Below the pieces are notes generated by a model. It saw nothing but the letters and a program-made list of their open reading frames with translations. It made no database searches and was not told where the DNA came from. The position numbers and the translations under genes are program-made. From the IMG/VR virus record IMGVR_UViG_3300015366_000097, positions 1 through 42,627 of that record: 42,627 bases of DNA, one strand, 5' to 3'. The stretch's first letter is position 1; each line of letters begins with the position of its first letter. This document shows, piece after piece, positions 7,377-14,897 of the stretch. Source of the stretch: a virus.

Positions 7377-8315
7377 ATGAGTATGAAGATTGAAATCAAC
7401 CCCGCTGGGTTGAACCAAGAACAGCGCGAAGCCGTGTGCGGTTTTATCTTGGCTTTCCCCGTGGGCACTACCACATCTGCTACACCCGTGGCCGCTGTGC
7501 CTTCGGAGTTGGATAAAGAAATCGGATATCTTGCCAAAGAAGGCGAAGCGTTCGACGCATCGGTTGCATTTGATAAACCTACCGGCGACCCTGCTGCCGC
7601 TGCCGTTTTCGGGAGTGGTGTCAACCCTTTAGCCCAAGGGGCGACCGCTGCCCCCTTCACTGCGGCTGCCGTTCCGTCGCCGACTGCCCCCGTGGTGCCC
7701 GTGGATTCTTCGACCTCGACGATCGTCCCCGCAATTCATGCGCCGATCGTCCCCGTGGCGGATGCCCTAATGGCACCTGTGGTTCCCATGAACCCTGCAA
7801 GCGGCGTTGAACTTGACAAGCACGGTTTGCCATGGGATGCACGCATTCACGCCGGAACAAAGCGCAAAAACGCCGACGGTTCTTGGACTGCAAAGCGCGG
7901 CATTGACCAAGCGTTGGTGACGACTGTTGAAGCTGAATTGCGTCAAGTAATGGCAGCGGGCACACCTGTGGCCCCTTTAGCTCCAGTCGCTTCTATTCCT
8001 GCCCCACCGGCGGCGACTGTGACAATCCCGACACCTGGGGTTGCCTCTTCGGTCGCAGTTGTTCCCGCGCCCCCAGCACCACTCGTGGCACCGACTGCGC
8101 CCGCGCCCGAAGCGCCTTCGGCTGATGGTCGCACATTGTTTGTCGGTTTGATTGGCCGCGCATCCGCTGCCATGAATGCTGGTAAATTAACACAAGAAGA
8201 AGTGACGCAAATTTGTAGCAAGTTCGGCATCCCAGCGTTGCCCTTGCTTGCAAACCGCCTTGATTTGGTGGCGCAAGTTGCTTCCGAAATCGACGCCTTG
8301 ATTGCGGCACGTTAA
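7377..8315 (+). CDS. Phage protein of unknown function with P/A-rich linkers
   Basis: 312 residues. Three ordered blocks are separated by low-complexity Pro-Ala-Val linkers. The first is an N-terminal ~60-residue region (MKIEINPAGLNQEQREAVCGFI). The second is a central block ELDKHGLPWDARIHAGTKRKNADGSWTAKRGID near 140-175. The third is a C-terminal helical block (ADGRTLFVGLIGRASAAMNAGKLTQEEVTQICSKFGI). A block like LPWDxRIH...K..dGsWr.krg is widespread in phage proteins next to recombination genes, but its function is not established. The ATG at 7377 has GGAG at 7365-7368. It is the first gene of the rightward operon, followed by the DUF2800 nuclease with a TAATG overlap, so a role beside recombination and replication is likely. 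Confidence 0.85.
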   Translation: MSMKIEINPAGLNQEQREAVCGFILAFPVGTTTSATPVAAVPSELDKEIGYLAKEGEAFDASVAFDKPTGDPAAAAVFGSGVNPLAQGATAAPFTAAAVPSPTAPVVPVDSSTSTIVPAIHAPIVPVADALMAPVVPMNPASGVELDKHGLPWDARIHAGTKRKNADGSWTAKRGIDQALVTTVEAELRQVMAAGTPVAPLAPVASIPAPPAATVTIPTPGVASSVAVVPAPPAPLVAPTAPAPEAPSADGRTLFVGLIGRASAAMNAGKLTQEEVTQICSKFGIPALPLLANRLDLVAQVASEIDALIAAR

Positions 8316-9457
8316 TGAGCGGCGCACATTCAATTTTGCCCCCTTCGGGGGCTTCTGCATGGCGTCGTTGTGGCCTTTGGGTTACGATGAATCGGGCGTA
8401 CCCACAGCCCGACACGCCTGAGAGTTTGGAAGGCAATGCGGCCCATTGGGTATTTGCCGAAATGCTTGAAGGCCACATTGTTGTCGAAGGTCAGATTGCG
8501 CCAAACGGCATTGTCGTGACTGAGGAAATGATTGAAGGCGGCGAACTGGTTGTGGAGACAGTCAACGCCCGCATGCCCGTGGAATTGTTTGGCAAACCTC
8601 ATGTCGAACAACCTGTGGCAATCGGGCGCATCAATTCGCAATGCTGGGGAACGCCTGATATTTTCGCATTCTCAATTAACCCAATGGTGCTTGAAGTCAT
8701 TGACTACAAATTTGGGCACCGCTTTGTTGATGAATATGAGAACGACCAAGGTGTTGCGTATGTTGCTGGAATCATTGACCTTATTGCCCAAAAAATGGAT
8801 CAAGGTTATGGCCTGATTGACCAAGCAATAAAAGTGAATTTCACAGTCATTCAACCGCGTTGTTTTTATAAAGGTTCAAGCGTTCGCACTTGGTCTTTTG
8901 TGGGCTCCGATATTCGCGGCCACATCAACGCATTGTCAATGGCCGCTGAAGTTTCTTTGGCTTCAAATCCAACCGCCACGACGAATTTGGAATGCGCCAA
9001 TTGCCCTGGCCGCCATGCGTGCCCAGCGTTGCAGTTGGCCGCGTATGCCGACGCTGAATTTGCCGTGAAATCTTCGCCCGTGGAATTGCCCCCAGCGGCC
9101 GCAAGCCTTGAATTAAAAATGCTTGAACGGTCTTTGGAGCGCTTGCAATCTCGCGTTGAAGGTATGCGCGAAGCTGTGGCCGTGTACATCCGTCAAGGTC
9201 ATTCAGTGCCGTGGCATCGGGCTGAACAAGGCTTTGGGCGTCAGCAATGGACGTTGCCAGCGGACCAAGTGATTGCAATGGGGCAACTCATGGGCGCTGA
9301 CTTGTCAAAGCCCGGCGTCAAGACCCCGAAACAGGCTTTAAAATCTGGTGTTGACGAAGCCGTCATTAAGGCGTATACTCACACCCCATTGGGTCAATTG
9401 AAATTGATTTCCGATAACCCCGCTGACGCGCGTCGCGTGTTTGGCACTTCAACTTAA
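8315..9457 (+). CDS. DUF2800 PD-(D/E)XK nuclease (RecB/Cas4-like)
   Basis: 380 residues. The N-terminus HSILPPSGASAWRRCGLWV is the typical DUF2800 opening (S-x-S, W-x-x-C). GTPD near 112 and EVIDYKFG near 127-134 form the D...(D/E)xK catalytic core. CANCPGRHACPAL near 227-240 is a cysteine motif of the kind that can bind an Fe-S cluster in Cas4/AddB-type nucleases. A helical C-terminal region follows. In phages this family sits beside ssDNA-binding DUF2815 proteins, as here, and is thought to act as a recombination exonuclease. The ATG overlaps the TAA of the previous gene, and transcription continues into two downstream genes with good Shine-Dalgarno sites. Confidence 0.88.
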   Translation: MSGAHSILPPSGASAWRRCGLWVTMNRAYPQPDTPESLEGNAAHWVFAEMLEGHIVVEGQIAPNGIVVTEEMIEGGELVVETVNARMPVELFGKPHVEQPVAIGRINSQCWGTPDIFAFSINPMVLEVIDYKFGHRFVDEYENDQGVAYVAGIIDLIAQKMDQGYGLIDQAIKVNFTVIQPRCFYKGSSVRTWSFVGSDIRGHINALSMAAEVSLASNPTATTNLECANCPGRHACPALQLAAYADAEFAVKSSPVELPPAAASLELKMLERSLERLQSRVEGMREAVAVYIRQGHSVPWHRAEQGFGRQQWTLPADQVIAMGQLMGADLSKPGVKTPKQALKSGVDEAVIKAYTHTPLGQLKLISDNPADARRVFGTST

Positions 9458-9470
9458 AGGAGCTTTGAAA

Positions 9471-9728
9471 ATGGAAAACGTGAAAACTGAACAAGAAGCA
9501 ATTGATTTTGCAAACACTATTGCTGACGCTGGTGATGCCGCTTTGTTCCGCGATTTGTGGGAACGCAAAGAGTTTGATTTGATTCGCGGCCACTTCCCCG
9601 CATTCAATGGTGACACGACCCAAGCGCCAGCCCTTGGCACCGAAGGCACCGAAGGCACCGAAGGCACCGAAGGCACCGAAGGCAATGTGGCCGCCTCCAA
9701 AGCACCTATCAAACCATCCAAAAAGTAA
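9471..9728 (+). CDS. Small protein with GTE tandem repeats
   Basis: 85 residues. The ATG at 9471 has AAAGGAGC 9 bases upstream. The first ~55 residues (MENVKTEQEAIDFANTIADAGDAALFRDLWERKEFDLIRGHFPAF) look helical and folded. Five exact GTE tripeptides follow, then a basic end KPSKK. The function is unknown. It sits between the nuclease and the ssDNA-binding protein, so it may be an accessory to recombination (inference). The repeat probably forms a flexible acidic linker. Confidence 0.8.
   Translation: MENVKTEQEAIDFANTIADAGDAALFRDLWERKEFDLIRGHFPAFNGDTTQAPALGTEGTEGTEGTEGTEGNVAASKAPIKPSKK
9636..9680 (+). repeat. 9-bp minisatellite, 5 exact copies of GGCACCGAA
   Basis: Five perfect head-to-tail copies at 9636-9680 encode (GTE)5. 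The absence of third-base drift suggests recent expansion, and copy number can change without breaking the frame. Confidence 0.95.
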
Positions 9729-9740
9729 GGAGCCCACACC

Positions 9741-10685
9741 ATGGTAAAAACAAACATCACTTCACCCGTCGGGCGCTTTGTCATGGGGTCGCTGTATGAC
9801 TTCAGCACCACCGATGCCGAAGGCAAACCGTTGGTGATTAAAACTGGTCCGAATGCCGGTCAACCTCGCGTGAATTACTTTTTCGCGTTAGCAATTCCAA
9901 AGAATCCAGGCGAAACTCATTGGGCGCAAACGTCATGGGGCCAACAAATTTGGGCCGTTGGCAATCAAGCCCACCCCAATGTCGCACAGTCCCCAGCGTT
10001 CGCATGGAAGATTGAAGACGGTGATTCTCAAATTCCAAACAAAAAGGGTCGCAAGCCTTGCGAAAATGAAGGCTGGCGCGGTCATTGGATTTTGAAATTC
10101 TCCGGCGGCTTTGCTCCGAAGGTGTACCAACAAGAAGGTGCCGGTTACGTGCAAGTCATGCAAAAAGACTTTTGCAAGCCAGGTTACTTCGTGGAAGTGG
10201 CATTCACAGTTGAAGGCAATGGTTCGACAAGCCAGCCAGGCGTTTACCTGAACCACTCCATGGTTTGTTTCCGCGCCTATGGTCAAGAAATCCAGTTTGG
10301 CCCCGATGTGGCAAGCGCTGGTTTTGGTCAATCCGCATTGCCAGCTGGTGCCAGCATGACACCTTTAGCCGGTGCGATTCCAATGCCAGCAGCGCCAGCA
10401 GCAATGCCAGGTGTGCCGAGCATTCCAGGTGTGCCAATGCAACCTCCTGCGGTGCCCCCTGCCATCCCTGTGACGCCTAACCCTGCGTTCTTGCAAGTGC
10501 CGCCGCCCGCTGGTGCCTCAATGGCTCCCCCGGTTGCCGCTGCAATGCCACCAGCACCACCAGCCGTACCGGTTGCCCCTATGCGCCAAATGACTGCGTT
10601 GGCAAATGGTGCGTCATATGAAGCGTTCATTCAAAACGGATGGACCGACGCCCAATTGATTCAACAAGGAATGATGGTTGCTTAA
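9741..10685 (+). CDS. DUF2815-type ssDNA-binding protein
   Basis: 314 residues. The N-terminal ~190 residues (TSPVGRFVMGSLYDFSTTDAEGKP...NYFFALAIPKN...GYFVEVAFTVEGNG...GVYLNHSMVCFRAYGQEI) match the DUF2815 layout, an OB-fold-like phage single-strand-binding family found next to DUF2800 nucleases. A long Pro/Ala/Met/Val-rich low-complexity tail (about 205-285) and a short acidic-hydrophobic end (YEAFIQNGWTDAQLIQQGMMVA) follow, resembling the tail plus protein-interaction tip of SSB proteins. TAAGGAGC precedes the ATG. It ends just before a strong terminator, so the unit 7377-10685 may be expressed more highly than the genes beyond. Confidence 0.85.
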   Translation: MVKTNITSPVGRFVMGSLYDFSTTDAEGKPLVIKTGPNAGQPRVNYFFALAIPKNPGETHWAQTSWGQQIWAVGNQAHPNVAQSPAFAWKIEDGDSQIPNKKGRKPCENEGWRGHWILKFSGGFAPKVYQQEGAGYVQVMQKDFCKPGYFVEVAFTVEGNGSTSQPGVYLNHSMVCFRAYGQEIQFGPDVASAGFGQSALPAGASMTPLAGAIPMPAAPAAMPGVPSIPGVPMQPPAVPPAIPVTPNPAFLQVPPPAGASMAPPVAAAMPPAPPAVPVAPMRQMTALANGASYEAFIQNGWTDAQLIQQGMMVA

Positions 10686-10692
10686 TGAAACG

Positions 10693-10720
10693 CCCAGCCC
10701 TTCGGGGCTGGGTTTATTTT
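10693..10720 (+). terminator. Rho-independent terminator
   Basis: Perfect stem CCCAGCCC (10693-10700) / GGGCTGGG (10705-10712) with a TTCG tetraloop, followed by TTTATTTT. It lies 8 bases after the ssDNA-binding protein stop. The polymerase operon downstream therefore depends on read-through, unless an unseen promoter exists. Confidence 0.92.
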
Positions 10721-10730
10721 GGAAAGACAA

Positions 10731-10919
10731 ATGAACATTACGCGCATTAGAGCTTTGAGCGAATTGTCAAACGTCAAAGATTTTGAGTTTGTGGGTATTC
10801 GTAAAGACGGCACGCAAGTCGAATGCTATGTGAAAACTGACGCCAAAACCGGATTGCACGAAATCGCCGGTGAGGCTAAATTTGCCGACTTGCTTGGCTG
10901 GATTCCCGCATGCAAATAG
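10731..10919 (+). CDS. Small hypothetical protein upstream of DNA polymerase
   Basis: 62 residues (MNITRIRALSELSNVKDFEFVGIRKDGTQVECYVKTDAKTGLHEIAGEAKF...). It reads like a compact alpha/beta protein but is not recognised. GGAAAG lies 5 bases before the ATG at 10731. An in-frame TTG at 10719 is less likely because it lies inside the terminator U-run. Its 3' end overlaps the DNA polymerase start by 10 bases, suggesting translational coupling. Confidence 0.78.
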   Translation: MNITRIRALSELSNVKDFEFVGIRKDGTQVECYVKTDAKTGLHEIAGEAKFADLLGWIPACK

Positions 10920-12931
10920 TGCCCCCACCACCGGCCACAGAATGCCGCCCCGATGCCTTTTATGACACGGAGTGTTTCCCCAATTATTGGCTTTTGAAAC
11001 TTCGCGTCAAAGGTGGTTTGATTTACAGCTTTAGGATTCGCGCGGGTCAGGCGTTCACCGTGAGTGAAGCCGCCCGCATTCGGTTGTTGTTTAACGCTTA
11101 CCGTGCCGTCAGTTTTAACGGCAACAACTATGACGTGCCCATGATTGCGGCCGCATTGGCTGGTTATACCACCGAGCAACTCAAATGGCTGAATGACCGA
11201 ATCATTGTCGAGAAAGTCAAGCCGTGGGAACTTGGAGTTCCCGATTGGAAGCCCGTAGACCACATTGACGTGATGGAAGTCGCACCAGGTGCAGGCGGCC
11301 AAAAGCAATACGCTGGACGCATCCATTGCCCCACCATGCGCGATTTGCCGTATGACCCTGGCCACTACCTAAGTGAAGCCGAGATTGTGGAAGTTGACAC
11401 CTATTGTGAAAATGACCTTGATGTTTTGGAAATGCTGTTTGATGCGTTGCGCCCTCAAATTCGACAGCGCGAAAAGCTGGGTGCGCGATATGCAATTGAC
11501 CTTCGCAGCAAGTCAGATGCACAAGTTGCCGAGGCGGTGCTTAGAAAGCGCTGCGAACAAGCCACGGGTCAAAGAATTTACAAACCTCAAATCGATTGGA
11601 ATTTGAGTTTTCGCTATAAGGTGCCATCGTTCATTTCGTATCAAATGCCACAGCTTCAACGTGCTTTGGAATTGGTACGTGAATCTGTGTTTCAGCTTGG
11701 TGCAAAAGGCACTGTCGAAATGCCACCACAGCTTGAAGGCTTGTTGATTACGATAAATCATTCAACGTATAAGGTGGGCATTGGCGGTTTGCATAGCAGC
11801 GAAAAGACCGTGACACACAAATCCGATGAAAATTGGATTATTCGTGACAATGATGTTGCCAGCTATTACCCCACATTGATTTTGAATTCAGGCGAATGGC
11901 CGTCCGCATTGGGCCCCGCATTCCTTCAAGAATTCGGCTTGATTAAAGATGAACGACTTGCGGCCAAAGAGTTGCAAGCAAAATTGAAAAAGTTGGGACA
12001 GACCGAGGATGCCCAATACGAAGACGCGAAAACCGATAACGAAGGCGGCAAAATTATGATTAACGGCACTTTCGGCAAGACCGGAAGTCAATACAGCATT
12101 TTGTTTGCGCCGTCGATGTTGATTCAAACAACCATCACCGGCCAACTTTCGTTGCTGATGCTGATTGAATGGCATGAGCTGTACGGAATCCCCGTCATAT
12201 CGGCCAACACCGATGGTGTGGTTATCAAGTGCCCACGCAACATGGTCCACGTCAGCGAAGCTCTTATTGCCGAATGGCAAAAGCGCACGGGTTTGGAAAT
12301 GGAAACCGTGGAATATCGCGCGGTGTATTCGCGTGATGTGAACAACTATTTTGCAATCAAGACCGACGGTGACGTGAAGCGCAAAGGCGAGTATAGCAAA
12401 GCGGGTTTGGTCGAAAAGAAAAACCCTGATGTGGAAATTTGCGCCGACGCTGTGGCTGAATTCCTAGCCAATGGCACACCCATTCTTTACACCATCAGCG
12501 CGTGCCGCGACATTCGCAAATTCGTCACCATCCAAAAAGTTAACGGGGGCGGCGTGAAGATGTGGGGTGAAGGTCCGCGCAAAGGTGCGTTGGTACGTGA
12601 CATGGTTGGCGTGCTGGAAGCCAATGGCTGGGTTAAAGAAGGTCGCCAATGGCGACGCGGCGACATGTTGGCAGCGGCGGCCACGGCCTATGCTGCGTGT
12701 TTTGAACAGCAAACGCCCGAATATTTAGGCAAGGTTGTGCGCTGGTATTACAGCACTCAAGCCCCTGGGCCCATTGTATATGCCAGCAATGGCAACACGG
12801 TCAGCCTTTCCTATGGTGCCCGCCCGTGCATGAATCTGCCCGTGGAATTCCCCACCGACATTGATTATTCATGGTACGTGGACAAGGCCGAATCGATGTT
12901 GAAAGACGTTGGTTTTTATGTGTTGACATAG
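10910..12931 (+). CDS. DNA polymerase, family B-like, with 3'-5' exonuclease domain
   Basis: 673 residues. The exonuclease domain has FYDTE (D19, E21), SFNGNNYDVPM (D75) and DTYCENDLDVLEML near 163-176, the three Exo motifs. The polymerase domain has DNDVASYYPTLIL near 313 (motif A, D-x-x-x-x-Y-P), INGTFGKTGS near 385 (motif B) and SANTDGVVIKC near 430 (motif C). In motif C the usual DTD is NTD. The second aspartate, the essential metal ligand in family B enzymes, is kept, and this NTDG form seems common in phages. This would be the replicative polymerase, working with the primase-helicase (1322) and perhaps the clamp-like protein (41689). The start overlaps the preceding small gene and lacks a good Shine-Dalgarno. 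The last bases overlap the promoter at 12923. Confidence 0.9.
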   Translation: MQIVPPPPATECRPDAFYDTECFPNYWLLKLRVKGGLIYSFRIRAGQAFTVSEAARIRLLFNAYRAVSFNGNNYDVPMIAAALAGYTTEQLKWLNDRIIVEKVKPWELGVPDWKPVDHIDVMEVAPGAGGQKQYAGRIHCPTMRDLPYDPGHYLSEAEIVEVDTYCENDLDVLEMLFDALRPQIRQREKLGARYAIDLRSKSDAQVAEAVLRKRCEQATGQRIYKPQIDWNLSFRYKVPSFISYQMPQLQRALELVRESVFQLGAKGTVEMPPQLEGLLITINHSTYKVGIGGLHSSEKTVTHKSDENWIIRDNDVASYYPTLILNSGEWPSALGPAFLQEFGLIKDERLAAKELQAKLKKLGQTEDAQYEDAKTDNEGGKIMINGTFGKTGSQYSILFAPSMLIQTTITGQLSLLMLIEWHELYGIPVISANTDGVVIKCPRNMVHVSEALIAEWQKRTGLEMETVEYRAVYSRDVNNYFAIKTDGDVKRKGEYSKAGLVEKKNPDVEICADAVAEFLANGTPILYTISACRDIRKFVTIQKVNGGGVKMWGEGPRKGALVRDMVGVLEANGWVKEGRQWRRGDMLAAAATAYAACFEQQTPEYLGKVVRWYYSTQAPGPIVYASNGNTVSLSYGARPCMNLPVEFPTDIDYSWYVDKAESMLKDVGFYVLT

Positions 12932-12952
12932 ATAAATTATTTATCGTATAAT
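12923..12952 (+). promoter_or_regulatory. Promoter with palindromic operator for the small-gene cluster
   Basis: Consensus -35 TTGACA (12923-12928), 18-bp spacer holding the palindrome GATAAATTATTTATC (12931-12945), consensus -10 TATAAT (12947-12952). The 30 bases 12921-12950 are repeated exactly on the minus strand at 253-224. The stop codon of the polymerase lies inside the promoter. The start site would be about 25 bases before the ATG at 12986. Confidence 0.85.
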
Positions 12953-12985
12953 TTCAGGCATCAACAACCAAACGGAGAAAGCACC

Positions 12986-13117
12986 ATGAAATTTTTTATC
13001 GTCACTGTGGGCAACCTCATTTACCGCGATTTGCAACCATCAAGCGTTGACGCTGTGATTCACGCAATTGAGCGTTTCCCAAATGCCCGTCGCATCAGCG
13101 TGAAGGCTTGCAAATGA
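12986..13117 (+). CDS. Small hypothetical protein, 43 residues
   Basis: MKFFIVTVGNLIYRDLQPSS...HAIERFPNARRISVKACK. CGGAGAAAGCACC precedes the ATG and it is the first gene after the consensus promoter, so it is probably strongly expressed early. A beta strand then amphipathic helix pattern suggests a small soluble protein. Its stop overlaps the next start (ATGA). The function is unknown; position and size fit a host-takeover or accessory protein (inference). Confidence 0.75.
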   Translation: MKFFIVTVGNLIYRDLQPSSVDAVIHAIERFPNARRISVKACK

Positions 13118-13290
13118 CAAATGGAATTCGCTTCGTCAAATTGACACCCACAGGCGAATTCCATCAGGGCGTTGAGCTCATGTTGGCTTCTGACGTCACC
13201 GAAGACGTCAAAGCCCTTTTGAGTGCCAACATGCTGACACCGGAAATGTTTGGCAACGCCCATATTCAAGAAAACCAAGCCGTTCAATAA
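13114..13290 (+). CDS. Small hypothetical protein, 58 residues
   Basis: MTNGIRFVKLTPTGEFHQGVELMLASDVTEDVKALLSANMLTPEMFGNAHIQENQAVQ. It starts at the ATG overlapping the previous stop, so translation is likely coupled. It is acidic with helical character after residue 25, has no membrane segment and is not recognised. It is part of the eight-gene rightward cluster 12986-14427. Confidence 0.72.
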   Translation: MTNGIRFVKLTPTGEFHQGVELMLASDVTEDVKALLSANMLTPEMFGNAHIQENQAVQ

Positions 13291-13299
13291 AGGGCCACC

Positions 13300-13596
13300 A
13301 TGGAACACGATAAAAACGCGTTTGCCCAGCTTACGCCACAACAACGAAGCCGAACGCATTGCCAGTTCGCCCAAAGCGGCTGCAATGCCCCTGAAAGCGA
13401 ATGCCTAGGGGTTTGCCTCACTCACATTGGAAAACGCTACAAAGGCCACAAGATTGCTGAAATCCTGTACCGTGCGTCGCATCGGGCATTTTTGGTTTTG
13501 CTTGATGACGATTCGACCGTCTTGTTGGAAACCGAAGCCCAGCAACGTCAATTTGCACAGGATGTGATTGAAGGGAAATACGATGCCAGCGCGTGA
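13300..13596 (+). CDS. Small cysteine-containing hypothetical protein
   Basis: 98 residues. Four cysteines at 21, 28, 35 and 39 (HCQFAQSGCNAPESECLGVC) could bind one zinc. The rest (KIAEILYRASHRAFLVLLDDDSTVLLETEAQQRQFAQDVIEG) looks like a small beta/alpha domain. AAAGGGCCACC precedes the ATG. Its end overlaps the next gene by 14 bases. The function is unknown. Confidence 0.75.
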   Translation: MEHDKNAFAQLTPQQRSRTHCQFAQSGCNAPESECLGVCLTHIGKRYKGHKIAEILYRASHRAFLVLLDDDSTVLLETEAQQRQFAQDVIEGKYDASA

Positions 13597-13738
13597 ATCT
13601 GCCGCAATGGCAAAAGCCCGAAAGCTAGTCATTCAAAAGGGGCTCACAGCTTACGCAGCCGCTCAAAAGGCTGGCATCACACGGTCGGCTATTTACATGT
13701 CCGCTTGGTACAAAGAATGGAAAGGCTCACAGAAATGA
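13583..13738 (+). CDS. Small HTH-like protein, 51 residues
   Basis: MPARESAAMAKARKLVIQKG, then LTAYAAAQKAGITRSAIYMSAWYKEW. The pattern T-x-x-x-A-A-x-x-A-G-I-T-x-S-A-I-Y is a classic helix-turn-helix of the kind seen in excisionase-like and terminase-small-like phage proteins. AAGGGAAATACG precedes the ATG, and its stop overlaps the next start (ATGA). It is a candidate DNA-binding regulator for this phage. It is too short to assign further. Confidence 0.72.
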   Translation: MPARESAAMAKARKLVIQKGLTAYAAAQKAGITRSAIYMSAWYKEWKGSQK

Positions 13739-14049
13739 AAAAGCCAACACAATGCCAATCCCGCCAATACGGTGATCAAATCATTTGCGCGGCGTGTGGC
13801 CTCAATTGGGACGCCAACGACCCCGAGCCGCCGAAATGTGGCAACGTGGACCAGCGCACCAAGCAAGCCAAAGCCGTGTCGAAATTTGAAGAAGTGGGCA
13901 AGCCTCAAACGCAATTGCGCATGCCCTATGCGCTGCCCGTCGAAGTGGCACAAGAAATGGCTAAAGTGTTCCGCGCAAATTGTGCGGCCAATGATGTTCA
14001 CGGCATGCAAGCCGCATACCGCCTTTTTCTAGACAGGATGACAACATGA
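13735..14049 (+). CDS. Zinc-ribbon-like small protein
   Basis: 104 residues. An N-terminal cysteine set (C7, C18, C21, C35; IICAACGLNWDANDPEPPKCG) looks like a zinc ribbon. The C-terminal half (LPVEVAQEMAKVFRANCAANDVHGMQAAYRLFLDRM) is helical. The ATG overlaps the stop of the HTH gene, and its own end overlaps the next ATG. The role is unknown. Confidence 0.78.
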   Translation: MKKPTQCQSRQYGDQIICAACGLNWDANDPEPPKCGNVDQRTKQAKAVSKFEEVGKPQTQLRMPYALPVEVAQEMAKVFRANCAANDVHGMQAAYRLFLDRMTT

Positions 14050-14213
14050 AAATCACAATCGCTGTGACGGCTATATTGGCCGCTGTGTTTTTGTATTTCG
14101 CGCAAGTTGATTTGGAAGCCGCCCGAATCGATAGCGAACACTATTGCCAAATGGTCAAGGCTGGGCGTTGGCCTGATTATGAAAAACGGTTTGACACCGA
14201 TTGCGTGAAATGA
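14046..14213 (+). CDS. Small membrane-anchored protein, 55 residues
   Basis: MKITIAVTAILAAVFLYFAQVDLEAARIDSEHYCQMVKAGRWPDYEKRFDTDCVK. One N-terminal hydrophobic segment (residues 4-19) is followed by a soluble part with two cysteines (34 and 53), which suggests an Nin-Cout topology with a possible periplasmic disulfide. It overlaps both neighbours by ATGA-type junctions. The function is unknown. Position shortly before the lysis genes on the other strand invites an i-spanin comparison, but this is weak. Confidence 0.72.
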   Translation: MKITIAVTAILAAVFLYFAQVDLEAARIDSEHYCQMVKAGRWPDYEKRFDTDCVK

Positions 14214-14332
14214 CCGTGTGGCCCTTTCCGCAGCATCCACCCACACCGTGGACGCAAAAGCAAATCAAAGAGTACGCGCAAAAGCAACGCGACCAATTAC
14301 CGGAAAGTCCAATATGTCACAAGGCTTTTTAA
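14210..14332 (+). CDS. Very small hypothetical protein, 40 residues
   Basis: MTVWPFPQHPPTPWTQKQIKEYAQKQRDQLPESPICHKAF. The ATG overlaps the preceding stop (ATGA). It is Pro-rich at the N-terminus, then a basic helix. Packing between two supported genes is the main evidence, and no homology is recognised. Confidence 0.55.
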   Translation: MTVWPFPQHPPTPWTQKQIKEYAQKQRDQLPESPICHKAF

Positions 14333-14427
14333 TTCTCGACCTTTGGGGCACGGTTTGCGCCGTGCTGATAGTATTTGGAATAGGCGCATTGCTGGTATTT
14401 TGCGTCATGCGCCTATTCTTTGATTAA
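14314..14427 (+). CDS. Single-pass membrane peptide, 37 residues
   Basis: MSQGFLILDLWGTVCAVLIVFGIGALLVFCVMRLFFD. One long hydrophobic helix covers residues 11-32. GGAAAG lies 7 bases before the ATG. It is the last gene of the rightward cluster, and its stop overlaps the stop of the convergent endolysin gene. It could be a small holin-like or regulatory membrane peptide; this is inference. Confidence 0.6.
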   Translation: MSQGFLILDLWGTVCAVLIVFGIGALLVFCVMRLFFD

Positions 14428-14897
14428 GCGAAAGCGCGAGTGCCTTGCTTGTCAATGATTAGTTGCGAACGCTTTGCTGTATCACCAACATTCGTCACAA
14501 TTGCCACATGTGTCCAGCGGTCAAATTCACGAATAATTTGCTGATAAGGTTTACCACTTGCAATGATTGCGCGTGTCACTTCATCAGGGCTCATGCCATC
14601 GACGCGAATGTCAGCGGCACAGCCACGACGGTGGTCGCTCTTATTGCTTGAACCGACAGCGTCGTTAACATTTTCAGAACGGAACCCGCTGTTGATGTGA
14701 ATAGCACGCCCACCAAAAACGTCAAATTTCAATTCGCCTAAGAATTGCGACAACCGGGGCAAATTGGCTACTGCGTTGACGAATACTTCTTTGCCATCAA
14801 TGATGCACTTTTCATGCTCAGTTGGCGTATTGTCAAATTCGCGGTGGTCGGTGTGGGTCAATTCTTCGTATGTGAAGTTTGGATGAAAGTCAGTCAT
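14424..14897 (-). CDS. Endolysin, M15 family D,D/L,D-peptidase
   Basis: 157 residues. INSGFRSENVNDAVGSSNKSDHRRGCAADI (H89, D96: the S-x-H-x-x-G-x-A-x-D zinc motif) and RWTHVAI (H130), with an acidic residue D126 four positions before H130, form the M15A/peptidase_M15_3 active site. Such enzymes cut the peptide crosslinks of peptidoglycan. It has no signal peptide and so depends on holin. Its ATG overlaps the stop of the holin gene at 14890. It is the last gene of the late operon and runs tail to tail with the rightward cluster, with no terminator visible between them. Confidence 0.9.
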   Translation of the reverse strand: MTDFHPNFTYEELTHTDHREFDNTPTEHEKCIIDGKEVFVNAVANLPRLSQFLGELKFDVFGGRAIHINSGFRSENVNDAVGSSNKSDHRRGCAADIRVDGMSPDEVTRAIIASGKPYQQIIREFDRWTHVAIVTNVGDTAKRSQLIIDKQGTRAFA

